Source of the DNA: Pseudomonas sp. ANT_H4
GTDB taxonomy: Bacteria; Pseudomonadota; Gammaproteobacteria; Pseudomonadales; Pseudomonadaceae
Length of the DNA stretch: 64,000 nucleotides
Reading direction: 5' to 3'
Assembly (NCBI RefSeq): GCF_008369295.1
Contig: NZ_VOBG01000007.1
Coordinates: 229,413 to 293,412 of the forward strand
Both the position numbers and the translations under genes were made by a program. The notes beneath the pieces were generated by a model, which made no database searches, was not told where the DNA came from, and worked only from the letters and a program-made list of their open reading frames with translations. This document shows positions 10,209-18,851 of the stretch, in pieces (positions within the stretch are counted from its first letter, which is position 1; every line of letters starts with the position of its first letter).

Positions 10209-11060
10209 ATGACGGCAAAGCGCCTGACCCTACCTGCTCCAGCCAAGCTCAACTTGATGCTGCACATTCTTGGTCGCCGTGAAGACGGTTACCACGAACT
10301 GCAGACGCTGTTTCAATTTCTTGACTACGGCGATGAGCTGACCTTCGTTGTACGCGATGATGGCGTGATTCAACTGCACACCGCATTCGAGGGAGTACCC
10401 CACGACAGCAACCTGATCGTGAAGGCAGCAAAAAAACTTCAGGAACAATCCGGCTGCGCGCTGGGCATTGATATCTGGATCGACAAGATCCTGCCCATGG
10501 GCGGCGGAATCGGCGGTGGCAGCTCCAACGCCGCCACCACCCTGCTCGGTCTGAACCACCTGTGGCAACTGGGCTGGGACGAGGATCGTCTGGCTACGCT
10601 GGGCCTGACACTGGGCGCAGACGTCCCGGTTTTCGTCCGTGGACACGCCGCTTTTGCCGAGGGAGTGGGGGAAAAACTCACCCCTGTAGACCCCGAAGAA
10701 CCTTGGTATGTCGTGCTTGTTCCGCAAGTATCTGTAAGTACAGCAGAAATTTTTTCAGATCCACTGTTGACACGTAACTCTCCTCCCATTAAAGTGCGCC
10801 CCGTTCCCAAGGGAAACAGTCGGAATGACTGCTTACCGGTTGTAGCAAGGCGTTACCCAGATGTACGTAACGCTTTGAATTTGTTAGGTAAATTTACCGA
10901 AGCAAAATTAACCGGAACTGGAAGTTGTGTGTTTGGGGGCTTCCCAAACAAAGCTGAAGCTGATAAAGTCTCGGCCCTTCTTACAGAGACCCTTACAGGG
11001 TTTGTAGCAAAAGGAAGCAACGTTTCGATGTTGCATCGCAAGCTGCAAAGTCTGCTCTAA
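10209..11060 (+). CDS. ispE: 4-diphosphocytidyl-2-C-methyl-D-erythritol kinase
   Basis: A 283-residue GHMP kinase that phosphorylates CDP-methylerythritol in the MEP isoprenoid pathway. The glycine-rich ATP loop [15 protein letters not shown] (residues 97-111), the N-terminal [23 protein letters not shown], and the C-terminal TGSGSCVF-type motif (here [11 protein letters not shown]) are all present. It starts 1 base after lolB and is followed by tRNA-Gln. Confidence 0.96.
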   Translation: MTAKRLTLPAPAKLNLMLHILGRREDGYHELQTLFQFLDYGDELTFVVRDDGVIQLHTAFEGVPHDSNLIVKAAKKLQEQSGCALGIDIWIDKILPMGGGIGGGSSNAATTLLGLNHLWQLGWDEDRLATLGLTLGADVPVFVRGHAAFAEGVGEKLTPVDPEEPWYVVLVPQVSVSTAEIFSDPLLTRNSPPIKVRPVPKGNSRNDCLPVVARRYPDVRNALNLLGKFTEAKLTGTGSCVFGGFPNKAEADKVSALLTETLTGFVAKGSNVSMLHRKLQSLL

Positions 11061-11097
11061 AAGGAACCGAGTGCTGGGCACTCGTTGCAACAAATAC

Positions 11098-11172
11098 AGG
11101 GGCGTCGCCAAGCGGTAAGGCAGCAGGTTTTGATCCTGCCATGCGTTGGTTCGAATCCAGCCGCCCCTGCCA
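11098..11172 (+). tRNA. tRNA-Gln (anticodon TTG)
   Basis: A 75-base cloverleaf including the encoded CCA. The acceptor stem AGGGGCG (11098-11104) pairs with CGCCCCT (11162-11168). The D-arm CGCCAAGCGGTAAGGC, the anticodon loop containing TTTTGAT, and the T-loop GGTTCGAATCC follow. Its sequence parallels known glutamine tRNAs. It lies between ispE and prs, as in P. aeruginosa. Confidence 0.96.
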
Positions 11173-11218
11173 TTTTCGTATACTCATCCAGGTTACCCTC
11201 AGCCTTCAGGTACTGCGC

Positions 11219-12160
11219 GTGTCCAAGATGATGGTCTTTACGGGGAACGCCAACCCCGATCTGGCTCGGCGTGTTGTACGTCAGCTGCATATCCCTCTCG
11301 GTGACATCTCTGTCGGTAAATTCTCCGACGGCGAAATTACAGCCGAGATCAATGAAAACGTCCGCGGTAAAGATGTCTTCATTATTCAGCCGACTTGCGC
11401 TCCGACCAACGATAACCTGATGGAACTCGTCGTGATGGCTGATGCCTTCCGCCGCTCCTCAGCGACTCGAATCACAGCTGTAATCCCTTACTTTGGTTAT
11501 GCCCGTCAGGATCGCCGTCCGCGTTCCGCACGTGTGGCTATCAGCGCGAAAGTCGTTGCTGACATGCTGACCGTGGTAGGCATCGACCGTGTTCTCACGG
11601 TTGACCTGCACGCTGACCAAATCCAGGGGTTCTTCGATATTCCAGTAGATAACATCTACGGCTCCCCCGTCCTGGTGGATGACATCGAAGACCAGCGCTT
11701 TGAAAATCTGATGATCGTGTCCCCGGACATTGGCGGCGTCGTGCGTGCACGTGCTGTTGCCAAGTCCCTGGGCGTGGATCTCGGGATCATCGACAAACGC
11801 CGTGAGAAAGCCAATCACTCTGAAGTGATGCATATCATCGGTGATGTCGAAGGGCGCACCTGTATTCTGGTCGATGACATGGTCGACACCGCCGGCACCC
11901 TGTGCCACGCGGCGAAAGCCTTGAAAGAGCACGGTGCAGCCAAAGTCTTTGCCTACTGCACACACCCTGTGCTGTCGGGTCGGGCGATCGAGAACATCGA
12001 GAACTCAATGCTGGACGAACTGGTGGTGACCAACACCATCCCGTTGTCCGCTGCTGCTCAAGCCTGTTCGCGTATCCGTCAACTGGATATCGCACCGGTA
12101 GTTGCCGAGGCGGTTCGCCGCATCAGCAACGAAGAATCGATCAGTGCGATGTTCCGTTAA
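11219..12160 (+). CDS. prs: Ribose-phosphate pyrophosphokinase
   Basis: A 313-residue PRPP synthetase that transfers pyrophosphate from ATP to ribose-5-phosphate for nucleotide, histidine and tryptophan synthesis. Motifs visible are [10 protein letters not shown] at the N-terminus, [11 protein letters not shown], and the PRPP-binding loop [14 protein letters not shown] choose the GTG at 11219 because it gives the family length; the longer frame would start inside tRNA-Gln at 11141. The ribosome-binding site is poor. A strong terminator follows at 12197. Confidence 0.95.
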   Translation: MSKMMVFTGNANPDLARRVVRQLHIPLGDISVGKFSDGEITAEINENVRGKDVFIIQPTCAPTNDNLMELVVMADAFRRSSATRITAVIPYFGYARQDRRPRSARVAISAKVVADMLTVVGIDRVLTVDLHADQIQGFFDIPVDNIYGSPVLVDDIEDQRFENLMIVSPDIGGVVRARAVAKSLGVDLGIIDKRREKANHSEVMHIIGDVEGRTCILVDDMVDTAGTLCHAAKALKEHGAAKVFAYCTHPVLSGRAIENIENSMLDELVVTNTIPLSAAAQACSRIRQLDIAPVVAEAVRRISNEESISAMFR

Positions 12161-12196
12161 GGGTCAACCCTTGGCGTCATCCCACTGACGAAAAGC

Positions 12197-12233
12197 GCCC
12201 CGCCCCAGCATATTGTTGGGGCGGGGCTTTTTT
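12197..12233 (+). terminator. Rho-independent terminator after prs
   Basis: An 11-bp GC-rich perfect stem, GCCCCGCCCCA (12197-12207) with TGGGGCGGGGC (12217-12227), followed by a run of T. It ends the prs transcript before rplY. Confidence 0.92.
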
Positions 12234-12298
12234 GCCCATATCGCCTTTAGCGCTGGTCGCAAACGCTGGGGCGAATGTGGTTATTTTGGAGATACAAC

Positions 12299-12898
12299 AT
12301 GAACGATTTTACTCTGAATGCTGAAGTGCGATCTGACCTGGGGAAAGGTGCGAGCCGCCGCCTGCGTCGTCTCGCAAGCCTGGTTCCAGCTGTAGTTTAC
12401 GGTGGCGAAAAAGCCCCTGAATCCATCAGCATGCAAGCTAAAGAAGTTGCCAAACTGCTGGAAAACGAAGCCTCGTACAGCCACATCATCGAGCTGAACA
12501 TCGGCGGCAAAAAGCAGAACGTCATCATCAAGGCACTGCAACGTCACCCAGCTAAAGGCCACGTGCTGCATGCTGACTTCGTACGCGTTGTAGCCGGTCA
12601 GAAACTGACCGCTATCGTGGCTGTACACTTCGTTGGCGAAGCTGACCCGATCAAGAAAGGCGGCGAAATTTCGCACGTTACCGCTGAGATCGAAGTGACC
12701 TGCCTGCCGAAAGATTTGCCTGAATTCATCGAAGTCGACCTGTCGAACGCTGAAATCGGTGACATCATTCACCTGTCCGACCTCAAAGCCCCTAAAGGCG
12801 TTGAGTTTGTTGCTCTGGCTCACGGCAATGACAAAGCCATTGCAAACGTTCACGCTCCACGCGTTGCTCCAGAAGCTGAAGAAGCCGCTGCAGAGTAA
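12299..12898 (+). CDS. rplY: 50S ribosomal protein L25 (CTC form)
   Basis: A 199-residue member of the L25/TL5/CTC family, which binds 5S rRNA in the large ribosomal subunit. The N-terminal L25 domain begins [21 protein letters not shown] and is followed by the C-terminal beta-domain found in the longer CTC form (about residues 95-180), then an Ala/Glu-rich tail. The ATG at 12299 follows a TTGGAGAT ribosome-binding site. It is next to pth, a frequent pairing. Confidence 0.95.
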   Translation: MNDFTLNAEVRSDLGKGASRRLRRLASLVPAVVYGGEKAPESISMQAKEVAKLLENEASYSHIIELNIGGKKQNVIIKALQRHPAKGHVLHADFVRVVAGQKLTAIVAVHFVGEADPIKKGGEISHVTAEIEVTCLPKDLPEFIEVDLSNAEIGDIIHLSDLKAPKGVEFVALAHGNDKAIANVHAPRVAPEAEEAAAE

Positions 12899-13066
12899 TT
12901 CACTCTGTAACGTAGGAGCTGGAGGAAGCATCGCGGACCGAAACGTAGCGAGAAAGCGGGCGAGAACGCGAAGTTTACTTTTGAGTAAATGAGTTCTTGT
13001 CGTCCACTTTCGCCGCACGTTGGTTGCAGCGATGTTATCCACAACTCCAAAGGAAGGGCCCCTGTC

Positions 13067-13651
13067 GTGACTGCCATTAAACTGATCGTTGGCCTGGGAA
13101 ATCCAGGCGCAGAATACGAACAGACCCGGCATAACGCGGGGGCCCTTTTTGTTGAGCGCATCGCCCACGCCCAAGGTGTAAACCTGGTGGCCGATCGCAA
13201 ATATTTTGGCCTGACCGGACGCCTCTCGCATCAAGGTCAGGATGTTCGTCTGCTGATACCCACCACCTACATGAACCGCAGCGGCCAAGCCGTCGCGGCA
13301 CTTGCGGGTTTCTTCCGGATAAAACCCGAAGAAATCCTGGTGGCCCATGACGAATTGGACTTGCCACCCGGTGTTGCCAAGCTCAAGCAAGGCGGCGGGC
13401 ATGGCGGTCATAACGGCCTGCGAGACATCATCGCGCAGTTGGGCAATCAGAATACCTTTTACCGTCTGCGGCTTGGCATTGGCCACCCAGGCGTCGCCAG
13501 TATGGTTTCAAACTTCGTCCTGGGTCGTGCGCCACGCGCCGAACAGGAAAAACTCGATGCCAGCATCGATTTTGCCCTCGGCGTGCTGCCGGATATCTTC
13601 GCCGGGGAATGGAACCGTGCGATGAAAAACCTGCACAGCCAGAAGGCCTGA
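13067..13651 (+). CDS. pth: Peptidyl-tRNA hydrolase
   Basis: A 194-residue hydrolase that releases tRNA from dropped-off peptidyl-tRNA. The signature [21 protein letters not shown], with the catalytic His in TRHNAG (about residue 23), and HDELDLPPG and [14 protein letters not shown] are present. The GTG at 13067 is chosen because it follows AAAGGAAGG and gives the expected length; the open frame extends upstream to 12989 without support. It is 22 bases before ychF, the conserved pth-ychF pair. Confidence 0.95.
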   Translation: MTAIKLIVGLGNPGAEYEQTRHNAGALFVERIAHAQGVNLVADRKYFGLTGRLSHQGQDVRLLIPTTYMNRSGQAVAALAGFFRIKPEEILVAHDELDLPPGVAKLKQGGGHGGHNGLRDIIAQLGNQNTFYRLRLGIGHPGVASMVSNFVLGRAPRAEQEKLDASIDFALGVLPDIFAGEWNRAMKNLHSQKA

Positions 13652-13673
13652 CTCTTATCCAAGGGGAAACACC

Positions 13674-14774
13674 ATGGGATTCAATTGCGGCATCGTCGGC
13701 CTGCCCAACGTCGGCAAGTCCACCCTGTTCAACGCCCTGACCAAATCCGGTATTGCGGCGGAGAACTTCCCCTTCTGCACCATCGAACCCAACACCGGTA
13801 TCGTGCCGATGCCCGACGCACGCCTGGAAGCACTGGCGGTCATCGTCAATCCCAAGCGCATCCTGCCGACCACCATGGAATTCGTCGACATCGCAGGCCT
13901 GGTGGCCGGCGCGTCGAAAGGTGAAGGCCTGGGCAACAAGTTCCTTGCCAACATCCGCGAGACCGACGCCATCGCCCACGTGGTCCGCTGCTTCGAAGAC
14001 GAGAACGTGATTCACGTCTCCAACAGCGTCGACCCGAAACGCGACATCGAGATCATCGACCTGGAACTGATCTTTGCCGACCTCGACAGCTGCGAGAAGC
14101 AACTGCAAAAGGTCACTCGCAACGCCAAGGGCGGCGACAAGGATGCTGTGGTTCAGAAGGCTCTGCTGGAGCAACTGATCGCTCACTTCACTGAGGGCAA
14201 GCCAGCACGTAGCCTGATGAAAAGCATGAACACCGACGAAAAGGCGGTGATTCGTGGTTTTCACCTGCTGACCACCAAGCCTGTCATGTACATCGCCAAT
14301 GTGGCTGAAGACGGCTTCGAGAACAACCCGTTGCTCGACGTGGTCATGGCCATTGCCAAAGAAGAAGGCGCCATTGTCGTACCGGTCTGCAACAAGATCG
14401 AAGCGGAAATCGCCGAGCTTGATGACGGCGAAGAAAAAGACATGTTCCTTGAGGCCCTGGGCCTGGAAGAGCCTGGCCTGAACCGTGTGATCCGCGCCGG
14501 CTACGAAATGCTGCACCTGCAGACTTACTTCACCGCTGGTGTTGAAGAAGTCCGCGCATGGACCGTCAAAGTCGGTGCCACCGCACCACAAGCCGCTGGC
14601 GTGATCCACACCGACTTCGAAAAAGGTTTTATCCGCGCCGAAGTCATCGCCTACAACGACTTCATCCAGTTCAAGGGTGAAGCCGGTGCCAAGGAAGCAG
14701 GTAAATGGCGCCTGGAAGGCAAGGAATACATCGTCAAGGATGGCGACGTGATGCACTTCCGTTTCAACGTCTAA
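13674..14774 (+). CDS. ychF: Redox-regulated ATPase/GTPase YchF (Obg family)
   Basis: A 366-residue P-loop NTPase of the OBG family that prefers ATP and associates with ribosomes. The P-loop GLPNVGKST (residues 9-17) is followed by the switch region [20 protein letters not shown], a helical insertion, and a C-terminal TGS domain (from about residue 280). The start follows AAGGGGAAA. It marks the boundary of the core genome before the type III secretion island. Confidence 0.96.
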   Translation: MGFNCGIVGLPNVGKSTLFNALTKSGIAAENFPFCTIEPNTGIVPMPDARLEALAVIVNPKRILPTTMEFVDIAGLVAGASKGEGLGNKFLANIRETDAIAHVVRCFEDENVIHVSNSVDPKRDIEIIDLELIFADLDSCEKQLQKVTRNAKGGDKDAVVQKALLEQLIAHFTEGKPARSLMKSMNTDEKAVIRGFHLLTTKPVMYIANVAEDGFENNPLLDVVMAIAKEEGAIVVPVCNKIEAEIAELDDGEEKDMFLEALGLEEPGLNRVIRAGYEMLHLQTYFTAGVEEVRAWTVKVGATAPQAAGVIHTDFEKGFIRAEVIAYNDFIQFKGEAGAKEAGKWRLEGKEYIVKDGDVMHFRFNV

Positions 14775-14789
14775 ACCCTGGCGCAGAAC

Positions 14790-14819
14790 AAAAAGCCGAT
14801 GCAATGCATCGGCTTTTTT
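14790..14819 (+). terminator. Rho-independent terminator after ychF
   Basis: AAAAGCCGATGCA pairs with TGCATCGGCTTTT as an almost loopless hairpin ending in a T run. It closes the pth-ychF transcript. Confidence 0.92.
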
Positions 14820-15220
14820 GTGGGCGCCTGACCGATATCCTACCTGCCAGAAAGAATCCAACTGGCACGCGCAATGACACAATAAAATGTAACAATTTGG
14901 CAACTCCACTAAATACATAAGACCCCACCAACACAACGCTGCCTAAAAATCACTAATTCCTCACCATCTAAAAAAAACCAAAAATTCCAGACTACTCCTA
15001 CCTCCAATAACGATTTAAAACAGCCACTGCACTTGAATATTTATTATTTTTAGCTTCCACTCCGCAGCTCAGTCGATAAGCATTAAAACTCACCATTTAT
15101 CACCAATGACAACGGTATAGACTTGCGTTCTACTGCCTTTAAGAAAATGACCAAGCGGCTCAAGTTAGTTGAACTCGTAATAGGTCTGACAGAGGCAATA
15201 AATATGTTGCAGCAAGAGTG
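14820..15220. other. AT-rich gap at the left edge of the secretion island
   Basis: About 400 bases, clearly richer in A and T than the flanking core genes (for example 14935-15060). No coding frame of note is seen. It must carry the promoter of the sigma-54 activator gene, but I could not assign a convincing -35/-10 pair. The composition change marks the junction between core and acquired DNA. Confidence 0.6.
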
Positions 15221-16144
15221 ATGTCGGCATCCCACAAGATCAACGACAATAACCTTCCCCCTCTAATTGAATGCCCGGGTCTGGAAGCCACAATCAGGAA
15301 TACTGCGACACTAAATGTCGACATTTTGTTACTTGGAGAAACTGGAACCGGCAAGGACACCCTGGCTGAAAGAGTTCATCGCTTATCCGGGCGCAGGGGC
15401 AACTTTGTTGCAATCAATTGTGCGGCGATCCCGGAAACACTCGCCGAAAGTCAGTTGTTCGGCGTCACCAATGGTGCATTCACCGGCGCGGTGCAATCAC
15501 GAGCTGGCTTTATCGAAGCGGCACATTTGGGAACCTTATACCTCGATGAAATAGACAGCATGCCCCTGGTTCTACAGGCCAAATTACTACGAGTATTGGA
15601 ATCAAGGGGTGTCGAACGACTGGGGTCAACCAAGTTTATTGCCGTGGACATGCGGGTGATCGCCTCGGCACAACAATCTCTGCATGAGATGGTCGAGCAA
15701 GGCCTATTCAGGCGGGATTTGTATTTTCGTCTCAACGTCGTCGCCATTAACCTGCCAGCCTTGCGCGAGCGCCGGGAGCGTATCATCCCGTTATTCCTGA
15801 ATATGATTGAGCGCGAAGCCCAGCATTTCCAATTTCCCGCCCCCATTCCCCCAAGCGTCCTGCTCCAGCAACTGCTCTGCCATTCGTGGCCAGGTAATGT
15901 CCGCGAACTGGGTTCGGCTGCCAAACGCTTTGTTCTCGGCTTGCCTGCGATTCCAACCCAAGGGAATGAATATCAAGGGGTCACAATGAACCTCAAGGAA
16001 CGATTACAACAAATAGAGAAAGTACTGATCGAAGACTCCCTGCGGCGCCACCGGCGCAGCATTGATACGGTCGCACTTGAATTGGGGATGGCCAGGCGGA
16101 CGCTTTATCACCGGATGAAACAACTGGAAATACCCACTCATTGA
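15221..16144 (+). CDS. rspR: HrpR/HrpS-type sigma-54 enhancer-binding protein (RspR)
   Basis: A 307-residue activator that consists only of an AAA+ domain and a C-terminal helix-turn-helix, with no receiver domain, as in HrpR and HrpS of P. syringae. Walker A GETGTGKD is at residues 39-46, the sigma-54-contacting GAFTGA loop at 85-90, Walker B LYLDEID at 106-112, and the Fis-type HTH in the last 30 residues. It should activate hrpL through RNA polymerase-sigma54; a matching promoter stands before hrpL. P. syringae uses an HrpR-HrpS pair, whereas only one gene is seen here, so it presumably works as a homohexamer. The ATG at 15221 is preferred over the GTG just before it. A Shine-Dalgarno is not obvious. 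Confidence 0.92.
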   Translation: MSASHKINDNNLPPLIECPGLEATIRNTATLNVDILLLGETGTGKDTLAERVHRLSGRRGNFVAINCAAIPETLAESQLFGVTNGAFTGAVQSRAGFIEAAHLGTLYLDEIDSMPLVLQAKLLRVLESRGVERLGSTKFIAVDMRVIASAQQSLHEMVEQGLFRRDLYFRLNVVAINLPALRERRERIIPLFLNMIEREAQHFQFPAPIPPSVLLQQLLCHSWPGNVRELGSAAKRFVLGLPAIPTQGNEYQGVTMNLKERLQQIEKVLIEDSLRRHRRSIDTVALELGMARRTLYHRMKQLEIPTH

Positions 16145-16150
16145 GTTGAT

Positions 16151-16178
16151 GGAACCAGAGAGCCGAAATTACCACTTA
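16151..16178 (+). promoter_or_regulatory. hrp box (HrpL promoter) 1
   Basis: GGAACC (16151-16156), 15 bases, then CCACTTA (16172-16178): an exact match to the HrpL promoter consensus GGAACC-N15/16-CCACNNA. It lies just after the activator gene and 85 bases before the first small ORF, the position of the hrpA promoter in P. syringae. Confidence 0.93.
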
Positions 16179-16263
16179 TTGTGCAAGCCAGCTCCAATTG
16201 GCTTGACTGGACTTGTGAATCCATAGCTAACATGAAACTTTAGCACTCCAGGAGATTAACAAT

Positions 16264-16458
16264 ATGACTAGCGGTATAACGCAACTTCCGATGCAGTTAA
16301 TCCAAACCGCTGCACCTATAGCAGGTACAGCCGCAGGAGCGGCGCTGGGCACTGCTGTAGGTGGCCCCCTCGGCAGTATGGTGGGCGGCGCTATCGGTGG
16401 CGTCGTGGGGCAAGCAGCCAGCAGCCTCCTTGAACAACAGAGACCCTTGAGCTATTGA
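16264..16458 (+). CDS. Small glycine-zipper protein directly behind hrp box 1
   Basis: A 64-residue ORF with a good ribosome-binding site (AGGAG, 9 bases before ATG). Its centre (about residues 19-56) is an alternation of Gly and Ala with small hydrophobics ([25 protein letters not shown]), a glycine-zipper pattern that favours membrane insertion or helix packing. It is the first gene behind hrp box 1, the place of the pilin gene hrpA in P. syringae, but it is shorter and I see no convincing HrpA homology. It could be a pilin substitute, a secreted membrane-active (translocator-like) peptide, or an accessory protein. That it is HrpL-controlled is inference from the promoter. Confidence 0.65.
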   Translation: MTSGITQLPMQLIQTAAPIAGTAAGAALGTAVGGPLGSMVGGAIGGVVGQAASSLLEQQRPLSY

Positions 16459-16753
16459 TGAAGGTTGAGTAGTCGTCAATGCAGTGGAGTATTTTGTTGT
16501 ACAGAAAATGATAATCGACGACCCACAATCAGAATCTTGACTCATTAGCCGAATGTTGCGCACCAGAACTTACCGATGATTCTGTATCACGGATACATTC
16601 CATGCTCTTGATTTATGCACTGGCAGACAGCCCCGTCGCAAACAATACGTGACCTACGGGGCACCGTCGAAAGCGTGGTGCATTCAAGCGCATTGAAATA
16701 CTCACAACATACTCCTCCTATAACAGATCAGAAATTGAATAGAGGTATACACC
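16459..16753. other. 295-base gap between two small T3SS ORFs
   Basis: No coding frame stands out and no second hrp box is visible; the best partial match near 16660 fails in its -10 half. The stretch is moderately AT-rich and could be a long 5' leader for the ORF at 16754 on the same HrpL transcript. Confidence 0.4.
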
Positions 16754-16972
16754 ATGTCATATGGCTTGAATAGCAACCTAATGTCTAACTATGTCAACTA
16801 TAACACCAACCTTGCGGGCTCCGGCTCGAGTGCAGCAGGTGCTGGCGGGGACGTCGGGGATCAGCAAGAGGCGGCCAGGAAGGCGCTTGCAGAAAAACGC
16901 GGCTGGCAGCGTATTGCAGCTGAGGATTTTGCTGCAGGAATCGATGTTCCAAAATCCATAAGGATCAGTTAA
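16754..16972 (+). CDS. Small Asn/Ser/Gly-rich ORF in the hrpA/hrpZ position
   Basis: A 72-residue ORF with AGAGG 8 bases before the ATG. The first third is rich in Asn, Ser, Tyr and Gly (MSYGLNSNLMSNYVNYN, then GSGSSAAGAGG), with no cysteine. The rest is an amphipathic charged helix (QQEAARKALAEKRGWQRIAAEDFAAG). That composition, a polar flexible N-terminus without Cys, is common in type III secreted proteins and pilins. It is followed by a 10-bp hairpin and then by the hrpB-hrcJ genes. I do not recognise a family; pilin (HrpA analogue) or small secreted protein are the plausible roles, both inferred from position. Confidence 0.6.
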   Translation: MSYGLNSNLMSNYVNYNTNLAGSGSSAAGAGGDVGDQQEAARKALAEKRGWQRIAAEDFAAGIDVPKSIRIS

Positions 16973-16976
16973 CTCT

Positions 16977-17014
16977 ACTGCCTCCTCCCCCCGAATAGAG
17001 GGAAAGGAGGCAGT
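16977..17014 (+). other. 10-bp hairpin between the small ORF and hrpB
   Basis: ACTGCCTCCT (16977-16986) pairs perfectly with AGGAGGCAGT (17005-17014), with an 18-base loop. No T run follows, so it is more likely an attenuating or mRNA-stabilising structure than a complete terminator. It would allow the small ORF upstream to be expressed more highly than the hrpB-hrcJ genes downstream (inference). Confidence 0.7.
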
Positions 17015-17085
17015 TCAAAAACAATTCACTCCTATTTTAAATCAACTCGCCAGTTGATCACCCATCAATTTGGAGAAAGGAATTT

Positions 17086-17451
17086 ATGCTCGGAAATATC
17101 AAAATTTTTTCGTCGAGCGACCCCCTCCATAACTCTACTGGCGGACCAGAATTATCCTCGTCAGCCACAGACATCAACTTTTTCAATGCGCGCTTAACCA
17201 GCGACAAACTGCCAGCCACGAGTATGAGCACAGCCATGGCTCCCAACCTTCTGTCAGAACAGTCGAATCAGCTGATTGGGCTGAGATCACAGGTGGCTCG
17301 CAGCCTTCGAGAGATCAGTCGAGGCTCCAACCCCTCGGCGCTACGCGATTACGGCAGCCAACTTTCCGACGCTCAACTACAGACCGTTCTGACGGTCAAG
17401 ACTCTCAATAAAGCCGTACAAGCTCTCGAAAAACTGACCAACCTGCAATAG
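17086..17451 (+). CDS. hrpB: T3SS inner-rod protein HrpB (SctI)
   Basis: A 121-residue small protein at the SctI position directly before hrcJ. Its C-terminal third (LSDAQLQTVLTVKTLNKAVQALEKLTNLQ) resembles the C-terminal helix of inner-rod proteins such as YscI and HrpB. The N-terminal half is Ser-rich and probably flexible. The rod links the export gate to the needle or pilus. RBS GGAGAAAGG. Assigned mainly by position, size and the C-terminal helix; P. syringae hrpB occupies the same place in the hrpA operon. Confidence 0.75.
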   Translation: MLGNIKIFSSSDPLHNSTGGPELSSSATDINFFNARLTSDKLPATSMSTAMAPNLLSEQSNQLIGLRSQVARSLREISRGSNPSALRDYGSQLSDAQLQTVLTVKTLNKAVQALEKLTNLQ

Positions 17452-17458
17452 GAAGAAC

Positions 17459-18283
17459 ATGGCCCGCCCTCTGATTGCCACTGTACTTTTGTCATTGATG
17501 TTAATGCTGGGTGGATGCGGCGAAAGTGTGGAGCTTCATCGCCAGCTCTCAGAGCAGGAAGCCAACGAAGTCATTGCCGAGTTGGCGGACAAACAGATCC
17601 GCGCCCAGAAAGCCCCGGCCAAAGATGGGGTCGTTGTCCGTGTTGCAACTGATGACATCAGCCGCGCTGTCCGCACGCTGGAAGCAGCCGGCCTGCCACG
17701 AACCGCACGCTCGACACTGGGTGATATTTTTCGTAAGGAAGGTGTCATCTCCACCCCACTGGAAGAGCGCGCCCGCTACATCTACGCCTTGTCCCAGGAG
17801 CTGGAAGCCACCTTGTCCAATATCGACGGGGTAATCGTCGCCCGCGTTCATGTGGTGCTGCCTGAACGGGTTGCACCGGGAGAACCGGTACAACCGGCAT
17901 CCGCCTCAGTATTTATCAAACATGATCCGCGACTTGAGCCTGACAATATCCGTCCCCGCGTTCGCAGGATGGTGGCCAGCAGTATTCCCGGCATGTCGAC
18001 CGCAGTAGATAACCCACAAAAACTCACCGTAGTGTTTGTCCCCGCGACCGTTTATCAGGAGCAAAGACGCTTGATCTATTTCGGTCCCTTCCTGGTACCC
18101 AGTGAGGATCTGCGATTTTGGCAAAACAGCCTGACGGTATCATTGTTCAGCCTTTTACTTGCCGGTATCGCCGCGTTTTTCTGGTTTAAACGCAACTCAC
18201 GAGCGCGGGGTTATCTGGCCAGTGATCCGACGCATTCACCAGCGCCTGCCCACACCTCGATGAACCCATCGCCTTATGAGTGA
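17459..18283 (+). CDS. hrcJ: T3SS inner-membrane ring lipoprotein HrcJ (SctJ)
   Basis: A 274-residue lipoprotein of the YscJ/HrcJ family that forms the periplasmic inner-membrane ring. The lipobox MLGGC gives Cys20. Two ring-building motifs follow, with typical stretches ELHRQLSEQEANEVIAELAD and VVLPERVAPGEPVQPASASV. A C-terminal transmembrane helix (about residues 221-243) ends in a short basic cytoplasmic tail. It begins 7 bases after hrpB and overlaps hrpD by 8 bases. Confidence 0.95.
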   Translation: MARPLIATVLLSLMLMLGGCGESVELHRQLSEQEANEVIAELADKQIRAQKAPAKDGVVVRVATDDISRAVRTLEAAGLPRTARSTLGDIFRKEGVISTPLEERARYIYALSQELEATLSNIDGVIVARVHVVLPERVAPGEPVQPASASVFIKHDPRLEPDNIRPRVRRMVASSIPGMSTAVDNPQKLTVVFVPATVYQEQRRLIYFGPFLVPSEDLRFWQNSLTVSLFSLLLAGIAAFFWFKRNSRARGYLASDPTHSPAPAHTSMNPSPYE

Positions 18284-18851
18284 CGCACAAACCTGGGCGC
18301 AATGGTGGGCCTATCCCTGGACAGTCTCATCACCCGAATGGGGAGTTCCAGGCGCCTTGAAACCCCTCTATCGCAGCCAGCACTGGCTGCTCGGCAAAAA
18401 ACTCTCCATTGCCCCGTGCCTTCCCACTCCCCCCAACTTGGCACTGCTGCGGCTTATATATGGATCGCCAGGCCAACGAGAGTTGATGCTTGCGTTGATT
18501 GAAAGTATTTGCCACCCCAAGTCCAGCAGCCAGTTGAGCGAAGAACACCAACTCTGGTGTCAGCGACTTGCAAAGGCATTGCCTCCCTGCTCGCCGCTTT
18601 CAGAGGAGCAAGATCCGCTGCGACTGTTACGGGAGTGGGTCCCGCTCCCCACCTGGCAGCGACTCCGCCTCAGTTTCCCCCGTCAACGAGTGATTGAGTT
18701 GGAACAGATCCCGTGGCTATCCGACGCCCATGGCAGGCTCGACACCCTCTGGCAAGCAGCCATCTGGCGCGCCACCTCAATGGAAAGCGCTGAGACCCAT
18801 CAGTATCAATCATGGGAGCATTCAATCAATGCTTTGTCATCGCAAGATTGA
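18276..18851 (+). CDS. hrpD: T3SS protein HrpD (SctK family)
   Basis: A 191-residue protein at the hrpD position between hrcJ and hrpE. SctK proteins (HrpD, YscK) belong to the cytoplasmic sorting platform and link SctQ to the inner-membrane ring. Sequence conservation in the family is low. Visible features are a Trp-rich N-terminus (WAQWWAYPW) and a Leu/Pro-rich middle, both seen in pseudomonad HrpD. The identification rests mostly on order and length. Confidence 0.8.
   Translation: MSDAQTWAQWWAYPWTVSSPEWGVPGALKPLYRSQHWLLGKKLSIAPCLPTPPNLALLRLIYGSPGQRELMLALIESICHPKSSSQLSEEHQLWCQRLAKALPPCSPLSEEQDPLRLLREWVPLPTWQRLRLSFPRQRVIELEQIPWLSDAHGRLDTLWQAAIWRATSMESAETHQYQSWEHSINALSSQD

Noticed and set aside
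12281..13486. 401-residue minus-strand open frame opposite rplY and pth
   Set aside because: It runs through two conserved genes and their intergenic region and has no recognisable domain.
13428..14936. 502-residue minus-strand open frame opposite ychF
   Set aside because: ychF is certain, and the antisense product has only Val/Asp/His-rich shadow composition.
16659..16687. Possible fourth hrp box before the small ORF at 16754
   Set aside because: GGCACC departs from GGAACC and the second half CATTCAA does not match CCACNNA.
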